Source of the DNA: a virus
Strand: one strand, 5' to 3'
Length of the DNA: 64,000 bases
IMG/VR virus record: IMGVR_UViG_3300023184_000024
Span: 62,001 to 126,000 of that record
Below the pieces are notes generated by a model. It did not search any database, was not told where the DNA came from, and saw only the letters and a list, made by a program, of their open reading frames with translations. Below are positions 58,386 through 64,000 of this stretch, in pieces. The position numbers and the translations under genes were made by a program. Positions within the stretch are counted from its first letter, which is position 1; every line of letters begins with the position of its first letter.

Positions 58386-58462
58386 GGGCCGTTAGCTCAT
58401 TAGGTTAGAGCAGTGGACTCATAATCCATTGGTGGAGTGTTCGAATCACTCACGGCCCACCA
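58386..58462 (+). tRNA. tRNA with CAT anticodon (elongator Met or Ile2)
   Basis: 77 bases, encoded CCA. Acceptor GGGCCGT/ACGGCCC is fully paired, so not an initiator. Anticodon CAT at 58420-58422 in loop CTCATAA. If position 34 is modified to lysidine it would read ATA (Ile). Confidence 0.93.
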
Positions 58463-58481
58463 AATATATTGAAAGACTAAA

Positions 58482-58730
58482 ATGAAAACAACAGATAAAA
58501 AAATCAAAGTTGAATTTGCACCAGGTGCGTTTGATGATTTCGAAGGCACACAAGAAGAGCTGGATCAACTGCAAGAAGAACTGTTGACATTGTTTTCTGA
58601 GTTGACTCCTGAAGAATTGTCGTTGAGAAGTATGCCAGTTGATCTTGATGCGTTGAGTGCCGAAGATCCTGATGTTGCTGAAAAGATTGCAAACTTTTTA
58701 GGCGATGATGCTACACGAGTACTGCAATAA
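58482..58730 (+). CDS. Small acidic hypothetical protein
   Basis: 82 aa, acidic (FDDFEGTQEELDQLQEELLTLFSELTPEEL). Ends on the start of the next gene. Downstream of the tRNA. Unknown. Confidence 0.65.
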   Translation: MKTTDKKIKVEFAPGAFDDFEGTQEELDQLQEELLTLFSELTPEELSLRSMPVDLDALSAEDPDVAEKIANFLGDDATRVLQ

Positions 58731-59290
58731 TGGCCAAGATTGCTAAAAGTCCTGACCGACATACCTTTCAAAAAGAAGGTTATATTAAACGCATGAAAGA
58801 ACAGGGCAAAGAGCCAAATCCCGACTACGTTGAAATGTATAAAACTTGGCGTGTGCAGGATGAGGCTAACGTAGTAGATCCTGCTTGGCAAAAAGACAAC
58901 ATGGAGTACGACTTGCGTGTTGCAACTTGGATCTGCGACAAAGCCAAGGCCAGCGAGGCATACGCTCAAAACTTGTATGCGGCCATGTGCAACAGAGACT
59001 TCATGAAAAACGACGTTATGCCAATACTCAAAGATCAGCGTTGGAGTGCCAGTTGGCGTCATGCAGGAGGCATTGTTGCTGACATGCGGGAAGAAGGTGA
59101 CTATATTGATTGGTACTGCTCGGGCATTGGCGGTACGATGGCTGGCGGCAATGAGTCTGATCCTGCAATAGAAGAGGCCATACTGGCTAGAAAAAATTAC
59201 GTGCCAGAGGGCACCATCACTGACGAGATACGAGAAGATTTATTCCGACTGGGTTGGATTGTGTTGGAAGAAGACGACAACGACCAGTGA
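58730..59290 (+). CDS. Hypothetical protein
   Basis: 186 aa. Helical with Trp and Cys (ATWICDKAKASEAYAQNLYAAMCNRDFMKNDVMP), then SASWRHAGGIVADMREEGDYIDWYCSG, a phrase repeated in many small T4-like phage proteins of unknown role. Starts on the previous stop. Confidence 0.7.
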   Translation: MAKIAKSPDRHTFQKEGYIKRMKEQGKEPNPDYVEMYKTWRVQDEANVVDPAWQKDNMEYDLRVATWICDKAKASEAYAQNLYAAMCNRDFMKNDVMPILKDQRWSASWRHAGGIVADMREEGDYIDWYCSGIGGTMAGGNESDPAIEEAILARKNYVPEGTITDEIREDLFRLGWIVLEEDDNDQ

Positions 59291-59499
59291 CGCAGGTAAC
59301 ACTTTTACATATCAATGTTGACAAGGTATTTCAAATAGTTGGCACCTTGAAATCACAGGGCTATCAACTTGGCATTGATTTTGATTTTGCTTACTATCAA
59401 AGCCGATGGGACGAAATGATCGGGGAAATCCCTAGATCAACAATCTTTACTTTTTATTCTGACAGCGTGGCGCTATGGTTTAGTTTAAAGTACCGTTGA
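59287..59499 (+). CDS. Small hypothetical protein, GTG start
   Basis: 70 aa, GTG 59287 overlapping the preceding stop (GTGA). VTLLHINVDKVFQIVGTLKSQGYQLGIDFDFAYYQ is alpha/beta. An upstream in-frame ATG at 59254 would lie inside the prior gene. Unknown. Confidence 0.5.
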   Translation: MTQVTLLHINVDKVFQIVGTLKSQGYQLGIDFDFAYYQSRWDEMIGEIPRSTIFTFYSDSVALWFSLKYR

Positions 59500-59507
59500 T
59501 TGACGTG

Positions 59508-59513
59508 TAAATA
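59508..59513 (+). promoter_or_regulatory. T4-late-like promoter TAAATA, short leader
   Basis: GTGTAAATACTTTG is followed by ATG 6 bases later at 59520, again leaving almost no leader. Confidence 0.5.
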
Positions 59514-59519
59514 CTTTGA

Positions 59520-61274
59520 ATGACACACTCGATTGCACTAGTACAAGCCAATGATATAATAGGTAACAATGTTAGGTTACCATTGGCCATCGGTGTACTT
59601 TGGCAGCAGGCAATGACTAGTACACTTAATTCTAACAAGTGGGAATTAGAAAAAATAGTTCACGCTAAATTACCCGTAAACGAAACAGCACAACAATTGT
59701 CGCACTGCGATGTTGTTGCATTTAGTTGCTATGTGTGGAACTTTGAATACCACATGCAACTGGCACAAGCTATTAAAAAAATAAACCCAACTTGCTTTGT
59801 AGTAGTTGGTGGTCCTCAAATACACACAGGGTTTGTGGACTTTTGGCCAGCATGGGGACACTGCATAGACTTTGCATTACTGGGCGAAGGTGACAACAGT
59901 TTTTGCCAATTGTTGGAACAGTGGCCCGCCCAACAAAGCAGTGCCATTCCGGGTGCCTGGACCAAAGACTGGTGTCAAGGCGAAGCACCAAGAACTGAAA
60001 ACCTAACTACATTACCCAGTCCGTACTTGAACGGATTCTACGATTCAATCATCCAAGAAGAAACAGCCAAGGGCCATTATATTGAAGCTGTGCTCCAGAC
60101 CAATCGAGGATGCCCATACCATTGTACTTTTTGTGAAGAAGGCAAAGAGTACAAAAATAAAATGTTCTTCTACGACGAAAAACAAATACGCCAAGAAATA
60201 GAATGGTTTGGTATCAACAAAATTGAAATGGTGGACATTGCCGATGACAATTGGGGAATTGCTGACAGAGATGTTGACCTCATGCAGTATATCTGTGAAA
60301 CAAAACTCAAATACGGATACCCCAACGTGCTCGATGCCACGTATGCCAAGAATGCTCCTGATCGATTATGGGCAATTGCCAAGATAGATCATCGATTCGG
60401 AACCAAGTTGATCAGAGGTATAACATTTGCATATCAAAGCAACAACACAGAAACACTGTCTGCAATTAAAAGATTCAATCTTGTGCCAGACAAGCAGTAC
60501 CAACTGATCAAAAAGCTAAAAAGTATCGGAACTCCTACCTACGTAGAAATGATCTGGCCACTGCCGTATGAAACATATCAAACATTTTGTCAGGGCATTG
60601 ACGACACAATCGACCTAGGACTTGATACTTGGTTACAAGTGTACACCTTGGGTATGAGTCCTTCCACTGATTTATATGATGATTTCGTCAACAGCTACGA
60701 CTTGGCTGCTAGTAAAAGTAATCAAAGTTTTATACCTGCGTTTGCAACCCCTGTCAGTAATAAGTGGGTGACCAACGAAACAATGATACAAGGGCAGGTA
60801 TTTTATACGTGGCTAGCGGTGCTGTATTATTTTGGGTTTGCAAGGCCTGTACTTGAATGGTTTAAATTATCAAAGGGACAAACAATCACTCAAACTGTTG
60901 ATAAATTCATTGAGTTTGCCGGCTCAGACACAACGTTGTGTGCATACAAAGAAAAAATCAACAACTACTGGCAACAAAGTATTTTAAAACAACCATTGCC
61001 TGACATTGGTATGTTTAAAAATTCCACAGACTTTTGGCAACCATACACGCATCTGGCCAGCTGGTTACAACACGATCATGACAATTTTATAGTCAGCGTC
61101 GGCGAATTTTTAGAATCACAACAGTTAGATACATCGGACATATCAAGGTTGACAGAGAAACTCAAACACTGTATAGTTAAGTTTTCCCACAGTGATGCTG
61201 ACAAGTTTTTTAATTTTTGCCAGCAATACTATTTCTACAAACGAAAATCTGGTGCATCTTATGTGTCGCCATAA
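59520..61274 (+). CDS. B12-binding-type radical SAM protein
   Basis: 584 aa. Residues about 55-150 (CDVVAFSCYVWNFEYHMQLAQAIKKINP..., VVVGGPQIH, LLGEGDNSFCQLLE) are a cobalamin-binding fold; GCPYHCTFCEEG near residue 200 holds CxxxCxxC. KIEMVDIADDNWGI follows in the TIM barrel. The last ~170 residues are a helical extra domain. Such enzymes methylate unreactive carbons or rearrange substrates; the gene is far from the sugar genes and the substrate is unknown. Likely late expressed. Confidence 0.85.
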   Translation: MTHSIALVQANDIIGNNVRLPLAIGVLWQQAMTSTLNSNKWELEKIVHAKLPVNETAQQLSHCDVVAFSCYVWNFEYHMQLAQAIKKINPTCFVVVGGPQIHTGFVDFWPAWGHCIDFALLGEGDNSFCQLLEQWPAQQSSAIPGAWTKDWCQGEAPRTENLTTLPSPYLNGFYDSIIQEETAKGHYIEAVLQTNRGCPYHCTFCEEGKEYKNKMFFYDEKQIRQEIEWFGINKIEMVDIADDNWGIADRDVDLMQYICETKLKYGYPNVLDATYAKNAPDRLWAIAKIDHRFGTKLIRGITFAYQSNNTETLSAIKRFNLVPDKQYQLIKKLKSIGTPTYVEMIWPLPYETYQTFCQGIDDTIDLGLDTWLQVYTLGMSPSTDLYDDFVNSYDLAASKSNQSFIPAFATPVSNKWVTNETMIQGQVFYTWLAVLYYFGFARPVLEWFKLSKGQTITQTVDKFIEFAGSDTTLCAYKEKINNYWQQSILKQPLPDIGMFKNSTDFWQPYTHLASWLQHDHDNFIVSVGEFLESQQLDTSDISRLTEKLKHCIVKFSHSDADKFFNFCQQYYFYKRKSGASYVSP

Positions 61275-61298
61275 TGTTGTTTTTTGACAACATACTGG

Positions 61299-61327
61299 TT
61301 GACAAGGTATAAATAAACACATATAAT
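61299..61327 (+). promoter_or_regulatory. Consensus promoter TTGACA-17-TATAAT for the leader peptide
   Basis: Perfect -35 TTGACA 61299-61304 and -10 TATAAT 61322-61327, spacer 17. Predicted start about 61334, 4 bases before ATG 61338. Confidence 0.8.
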
Positions 61328-61337
61328 AGAGACTATA

Positions 61338-61448
61338 ATGAACTCCGCTCATTTAAACGCACTGTCAGGACAGCAGAAAACTACAAGTTATTTGTGGTCA
61401 CCTGTCTGCCCACGTACAATTGATAATGAGATACCGGGTTCTGAGTAG
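61338..61448 (+). CDS. Putative 36-aa leader peptide
   Basis: ATG 61338, TAG 61446-61448: starts MNSAHLNALSGQQ, contains YLWSPVCPRT, ends PGSE. It is translated nearly leaderless. Its last 4 codons are the 5' arm of a hairpin that competes with the terminator downstream, so its translation could control that terminator. No known peptide family recognised. Confidence 0.5.
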   Translation: MNSAHLNALSGQQKTTSYLWSPVCPRTIDNEIPGSE

Positions 61449-61481
61449 AATCAAATTTAACACATTTTTTACTCAGAACCC
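61436..61481 (+). promoter_or_regulatory. Antiterminator-like hairpin
   Basis: GGGTTCTGAGTA (61436-61447) is exactly complementary to TACTCAGAACCC (61470-61481). The 3' arm overlaps the first bases (CCC) of the terminator stem, so both structures cannot form together. Confidence 0.65.
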
Positions 61482-61513
61482 CGGGAATTAAAACTTCCGG
61501 GGTTTTGTTTTTT
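61479..61513 (+). terminator. Rho-independent terminator (attenuator)
   Basis: CCCCGG-G-AA / TTCCGGGG stem with a bulged G, 61479-61502, then TTTTGTTTTTT (61503-61513). Strongest terminator in the window, placed before the 55-aa gene at 61522. Confidence 0.85.
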
Positions 61514-61521
61514 AGGACAAC

Positions 61522-61689
61522 ATGAAAACAGAAAACGATTTATATAAAAGAATTGAAGAGAAGAACAACATCTTGTGCAAAGATCTGTACAAACAGCTCA
61601 TTGACGGTAAAATGCAACGAGCTTCTATTCAGCATCGAGCACATCAGAAATTAAAAGATACTACAAAATCTTCTCAGAAATCAATGTAG
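61522..61689 (+). CDS. Small helical basic protein behind the attenuator
   Basis: 55 aa: ATG 61522, TAG 61687-61689. KTENDLYKRIEEKNNILCKDLYKQLIDGK then RASIQHRAHQKLK. TTAGGACAAC precedes ATG. Helical, possibly coiled coil. Would be the gene controlled by the attenuator. Confidence 0.55.
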   Translation: MKTENDLYKRIEEKNNILCKDLYKQLIDGKMQRASIQHRAHQKLKDTTKSSQKSM

Positions 61690-61699
61690 TATCAAAGTG

Positions 61700-61729
61700 T
61701 TGACAGGAAACGAGGTCCTGTGCTACACT
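61700..61729 (+). promoter_or_regulatory. Promoter TTGACA-18-TACACT
   Basis: -35 TTGACA 61700-61705, -10 TACACT 61724-61729, spacer 18; ahead of the tRNA-Arg region. Confidence 0.6.
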
Positions 61730-61759
61730 CAAAACAAGCACAAACGGGCGGTAACGAGG

Positions 61760-61837
61760 ATGGCTTATCTTTTTGTAGATAAAAAAATTCGTTATATTGA
61801 AGCATTCTTGTCCATGGAGTTGGGAACGGGAAGATAA
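61760..61837 (+). CDS. Possible 25-aa peptide
   Basis: ATG 61760 after GGTAACGAGG, stop TAA 61835-61837: AYLFVDKKIRYIEAFLSMEL. Could be a tiny gene or chance; lies between a promoter and a tRNA. Confidence 0.25.
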   Translation: MAYLFVDKKIRYIEAFLSMELGTGR

Positions 61838-61888
61838 ACCGTGAGAGTGTTTCAATATGCACATTCCTCAGAGTGTGTTATTGAATTT

Positions 61889-61963
61889 ATCGCTGTCGTT
61901 CAACGAACAGGACACCATGCTACGAACGTGGGAATGGAGGTTTGATTCCTTCCAGCGATACCA
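61889..61963 (+). tRNA. tRNA-Arg (ACG)
   Basis: 75 bases. Acceptor ATCGCTG/CAGCGAT, discriminator A, encoded CCA. Anticodon ACG 61922-61924 in loop CTACGAA. T loop TTTGATT. Confidence 0.88.
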
Positions 61964-61965
61964 GG

Positions 61966-61994
61966 TTGACCAATAATTGGTTTGGTAGTATAAT
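61966..61994 (+). promoter_or_regulatory. Promoter TTGACC-17-TATAAT after tRNA-Arg
   Basis: -35 TTGACC 61966-61971, -10 TATAAT 61989-61994, spacer 17, starting 3 bases after the tRNA. TTGACCA matches the class at 52.7-56 kb but the start-site palindrome is missing. Confidence 0.7.
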
Positions 61995-62015
61995 TTGTTT
62001 TTTAAGGAGAAGTGT

Positions 62016-62210
62016 ATGAAGCACAAGATGATCGTGCCACAACGTAACCCCTTCGTTGTGTTGGCACTAAAACGCAAAGCGGGTAGTCATCGCAAGAGCA
62101 ACAAAGCTCTGCGTCGATGCGAAAAATCTAGGGATCGTGGTGAAGCGGTATCACAGCAGACTTTTAATCTGCCAATCCCGAGTTCGAATCTCGGCGGTCC
62201 CACCATATAA
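62016..62210 (+). CDS. Small basic protein whose end overlaps tRNA-Lys
   Basis: 64 aa from ATG 62016 behind TTAAGGAGAAGTGT. KHKMIVPQRNPFVVLALKRKAGSHRKSNKALRR is strongly basic, RNA- or DNA-binding in style. The frame continues through the whole tRNA-Lys gene and stops at TAA 62208-62210, so the last 25 or so residues are coded by tRNA sequence. A mature or shorter form would need processing. Known from similar phages only as a small conserved-looking protein; function unknown. Confidence 0.6.
   Translation: MKHKMIVPQRNPFVVLALKRKAGSHRKSNKALRRCEKSRDRGEAVSQQTFNLPIPSSNLGGPTI
62131..62205 (+). tRNA. tRNA-Lys (TTT)
   Basis: 75 bases, acceptor GGGATCG/CGGTCCC, CCA encoded; anticodon TTT 62163-62165 in CTTTTAA. 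Lies within the frame of the 62016 gene. Confidence 0.93.
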
Positions 62211-62277
62211 AAACACATTGGTGTTGGTTTAACAAATAAGTAAACCTAGTTATAGTGTGTTTCTATATGGTAGAGTT

Positions 62278-62367
62278 GGAACGGTCCCATAATGGTATTG
62301 GAGCGGATTGCTAATCCGTCGAGTGGTGAAAGCCGCTTTCTGGGTTCAAGTCCCAGTCGTTCCGCCA
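62278..62367 (+). tRNA. tRNA-Ser (GCT)
   Basis: 90 bases, type II with long variable arm; acceptor GGAACGG/TCGTTCC, discriminator G, CCA. Anticodon GCT 62310-62312. Confidence 0.92.
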
Positions 62368-62374
62368 ACATTTT

Positions 62375-62450
<76 letters not shown>

Positions 62451-62457
62451 AACATAT

Positions 62458-62533
<76 letters not shown>

Positions 62534-62541
62534 ATTTCTTA

Positions 62542-62633
62542 ACCTCGGTAGTTTAACGGTAAAACAGCGGATTTATATCCCGTGCGCAACAGATAATTGG
62601 CCAATGTGGGTTCAACTCCCGCCCGAGGTACCA
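62542..62633 (+). tRNA. Atypical tRNA, anticodon TAT by position, long variable arm
   Basis: 92 bases. Acceptor ACCTCGG/CCGAGGT, D-stem GTTT/AAAC and T-stem GTGGG/CCCGC are good, CCA encoded. Anticodon stem GCGGA/CCCGT has an A-C mismatch at the loop and a G-T at the base; loop TTTATAT would give TAT (Ile). The variable region is about 22 bases with ATTGGCCAAT, which is normal for Leu/Ser but not Ile. Confidence 0.7.
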
Positions 62634-62641
62634 TCAAGTTT

Positions 62642-62715
62642 GTATCCATAGTGTAATGGCAGCATCGCGGTCTCCAAAACCGTCAGTCTAGGTTCGAGTC
62701 CTAGTGGGTACGCCA
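62642..62715 (+). tRNA. tRNA-Trp (CCA)
   Basis: 74 bases, anticodon CCA 62674-62676 in CTCCAAA, discriminator G, CCA encoded. Confidence 0.92.
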
Positions 62716-62731
62716 AATAAAGGAGCATAGT

Positions 62732-63337
62732 ATGCCAGCAGTATTTTTAGTCAGTGATACACACTTCGGACACGCTGGTGTGTGTCGCTTCATGCACCCC
62801 GATGATCCTGAAGTAAAATTACGGCCGTGGACTGATCCCGATGAGATGGATGAGGAAATGGTGCGACGATGGAACGACCGTGTGCGACCCAACGACAAGG
62901 TCTACCATTTGGGCGATGTTGTCATCAACCGTAAGGCCATGAAAACCTTGCATCGCTTGAATGGTGACAAGGTGTTGATACGCGGCAACCATGACATCTT
63001 CCGTGACGAGGAGTACAGAGAACACTTTCGTGAGTTGCGAGCATACCATGTCATGAACGGAATGATCTTGAGTCATATTCCTGTGCACGAAGCCAGCTTG
63101 GGCAGGTTTGGTACAAACATTCACGGACACTTGCACGCCAGTCGTGTAAAGAAAGTGCGTGGCTACGATGTCGAAACAGGTACCATGTTGTACAGCAACG
63201 AGATTGATCCACGCTACCATTGTGTCTGCGTAGAACAAACCGACTACACGCCCATCTTGTTTGAAGATGTGATCAAACGCATTGAAGCAGAAGGCGGTAG
63301 TGTGGGATTTAAAAACGGCAACGGACCAACTATGTAA
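62732..63337 (+). CDS. Metallophosphoesterase
   Basis: 201 aa. LVSDTHFGHAGV (D-x-H), HLGDVVIN (GD), LIRGNHDIF (GNHD), then LSHIPVH and HGHLHAS form the complete calcineurin-like metal site. Small stand-alone enzymes of this type hydrolyse cyclic nucleotides, nucleotides or phosphoproteins. AAAGGAGCATAGT precedes ATG. Lies among tRNA genes; could act on host signalling nucleotides or on RNA ends (inference). Confidence 0.92.
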   Translation: MPAVFLVSDTHFGHAGVCRFMHPDDPEVKLRPWTDPDEMDEEMVRRWNDRVRPNDKVYHLGDVVINRKAMKTLHRLNGDKVLIRGNHDIFRDEEYREHFRELRAYHVMNGMILSHIPVHEASLGRFGTNIHGHLHASRVKKVRGYDVETGTMLYSNEIDPRYHCVCVEQTDYTPILFEDVIKRIEAEGGSVGFKNGNGPTM

Positions 63338-63342
63338 TACAT

Positions 63343-63417
63343 CGCGGGGTGGAGAAGTGGTAACTCATCGGGCTCATAACCCGAAGATCGACGGTTCGAA
63401 TCCGTCCCCCGCAACCA
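63343..63417 (+). tRNA. Initiator-type tRNA-fMet (CAT)
   Basis: 75 bases. C1 (63343) faces A72 (63413) unpaired, and the anticodon stem has three G-C pairs (GGG 63370-63372, CCC 63380-63382): the two hallmarks of bacterial initiator tRNA. Anticodon CAT 63375-63377, CCA encoded. Confidence 0.92.
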
Positions 63418-63418
63418 A

Positions 63419-63883
63419 TTACTGAGTAATTTGCCCTGTTACAGCATCCACATGCACAGGTTGGCGATCAGCAAATGTAAAATCATAAAAAGGATTGCCT
63501 CGATAATCAACAGTTTGGCGTAATCTACAGAACAACCAAACATTTGTGATACCTGCTTTGGTCATAGCCTGTTGTGCTTGAGCACAACTCAGTGTAGGTG
63601 GATATACAAATGCCTGACACTCAGCCACACGAGAGTCATCAAAAGTGGGACCAGTGGCATTGCCCGTAATGTCAACAGTTATAGCATAAGGCTTGGTATC
63701 TTCGGATCCTTGCCAGCAGGTATACATAGTGCCATTATGGTCAGCCTCAGCAAGATAAAATTTAGATCCGTTTTGATGTAGATCCATAAGGCTTTTGGCT
63801 CCCCAGATCTGTTGATCAAAACTCAAGGGAGACAACAACCTTAGTCGTCGTAAATACTGTTTTATACGTGTTATTATTGACAT
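63419..63883 (-). CDS. Hypothetical protein, only minus-strand gene seen
   Basis: 154 aa. ATG at 63881-63883 with AAAAGGAAATGTAATT upstream on the minus strand. IITRIKQYLRRLRLL start is basic/amphipathic; QAQQAMTKAGITNVW ... NPFYDFTFADRQPVHVDAVTGQIT at the end resembles PepSY-type strands. Its stop lies 2 bases after the initiator tRNA, with opposite direction. Unknown function. Confidence 0.6.
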   Translation of the reverse strand: MSIITRIKQYLRRLRLLSPLSFDQQIWGAKSLMDLHQNGSKFYLAEADHNGTMYTCWQGSEDTKPYAITVDITGNATGPTFDDSRVAECQAFVYPPTLSCAQAQQAMTKAGITNVWLFCRLRQTVDYRGNPFYDFTFADRQPVHVDAVTGQITQ

Positions 63884-63936
63884 AATTACATTTCCTTTTG
63901 TTGATAATACTTATTTAATTAATGTTAAACATCAAT

Positions 63937-64000
63937 GCCTGGTTAGTTCAGCGGTAGAACTCCGTCTTTACACGGCGGCTGTCGGCGGTTCGATCCCGTC
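63937..64000 (+). tRNA. tRNA-Val (TAC), cut by window end
   Basis: First 64 bases: GCCTGGT acceptor arm, anticodon TAC 63969-63971 in TTTACAC, T arm begun. The 3' acceptor lies beyond the window. Confidence 0.85.

Noticed and set aside
61308-61315. GTATAAATA late-type box
   Set aside because: Lies within the spacer of a perfect sigma70-type promoter; kept as ambiguous and not listed as a separate promoter.

Overview
The window looks like a contiguous piece of a large tailed-phage genome of the T4 superfamily, probably from an aquatic bacterium. Evidence seen in the sequence: a T4-type family B DNA polymerase (15881-18538), a gp45-like sliding clamp (19519-20250), a DsbA-like small DNA-binding protein (15545-15805), a T4 RNase H/FEN-type exonuclease (50379-51401), a cluster of tRNA genes near the right end, almost exclusively plus-strand genes with ATGA-type overlaps, many very small genes, and two promoter classes (TTGACN-17-TATAAT and T4-late-like TAAATA). 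No major capsid, terminase or tail genes were recognised, so the structural block must lie elsewhere. The host is not identifiable from this window.

Layout. 0-13.5 kb: a block of proteins that appear to be carried in the capsid. Several begin with a short MKAREFITE/MRAQEFITE-like segment resembling the capsid-targeting sequence of T4 internal proteins, and the long ones are split into modules by (V/I/L)xE-(G/A/S) junctions that resemble T4 prohead-protease sites. Modules include an HxGH nucleotidyltransferase, a Pol-beta-like nucleotidyltransferase, a HELTH metallopeptidase, a kinase-like fold, a gp88-like protein, GNAT acetyltransferases and a ParB-like protein. A Dps-like ferritin follows. 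13.5-21 kb: replication genes. 20-27.4 kb: a PLP-fold/2-oxoglutarate-oxygenase pair, a DpdA-like transglycosylase and many small accessory genes. 27.4-41 kb: glycan and small-molecule metabolism (glycosyltransferases, two sugar epimerases/dehydratases, a C-methyltransferase-like enzyme, a second PLP-fold/oxygenase pair, GTP cyclohydrolase I, a hexapeptide acyltransferase, an MFS transporter, an AMP-binding ligase) and an exported subtilisin-like protease. 41-51 kb: HIT protein, QueD-like and QueE-like enzymes, peroxiredoxin, class II aldolase, Bax-inhibitor-1 protein, further glycosyltransferase/methyltransferase genes, an oxygenase fusion, and the exonuclease. 51-59.5 kb: an array of small genes, several with their own near-identical promoter. 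59.5-64 kb: a B12-binding-type radical SAM protein, an attenuator-like leader, nine full tRNA genes (including an initiator-type tRNA) and one cut by the window edge, and a metallophosphoesterase.

How the parts fit. FolE, QueD-like, QueE-like and DpdA-like proteins together suggest synthesis of a 7-deazaguanine and its insertion into phage DNA; QueC is not in the window. The sugar genes with acyl-, methyl- and amino-transferase-like enzymes suggest remodelling of a surface glycan or a DNA/protein glycan. The strongest candidates for undescribed biology are the modular, apparently protease-processed capsid cargo at 1.4-12.1 kb; the duplicated PLP-fold plus 2-oxoglutarate oxygenase pair; the promoter array with a palindrome at the start site (52.7-56 kb); and the leader peptide with mutually exclusive hairpins at 61.3-61.5 kb.

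All functional names are by reading motifs and family resemblance by eye; no database search was possible.
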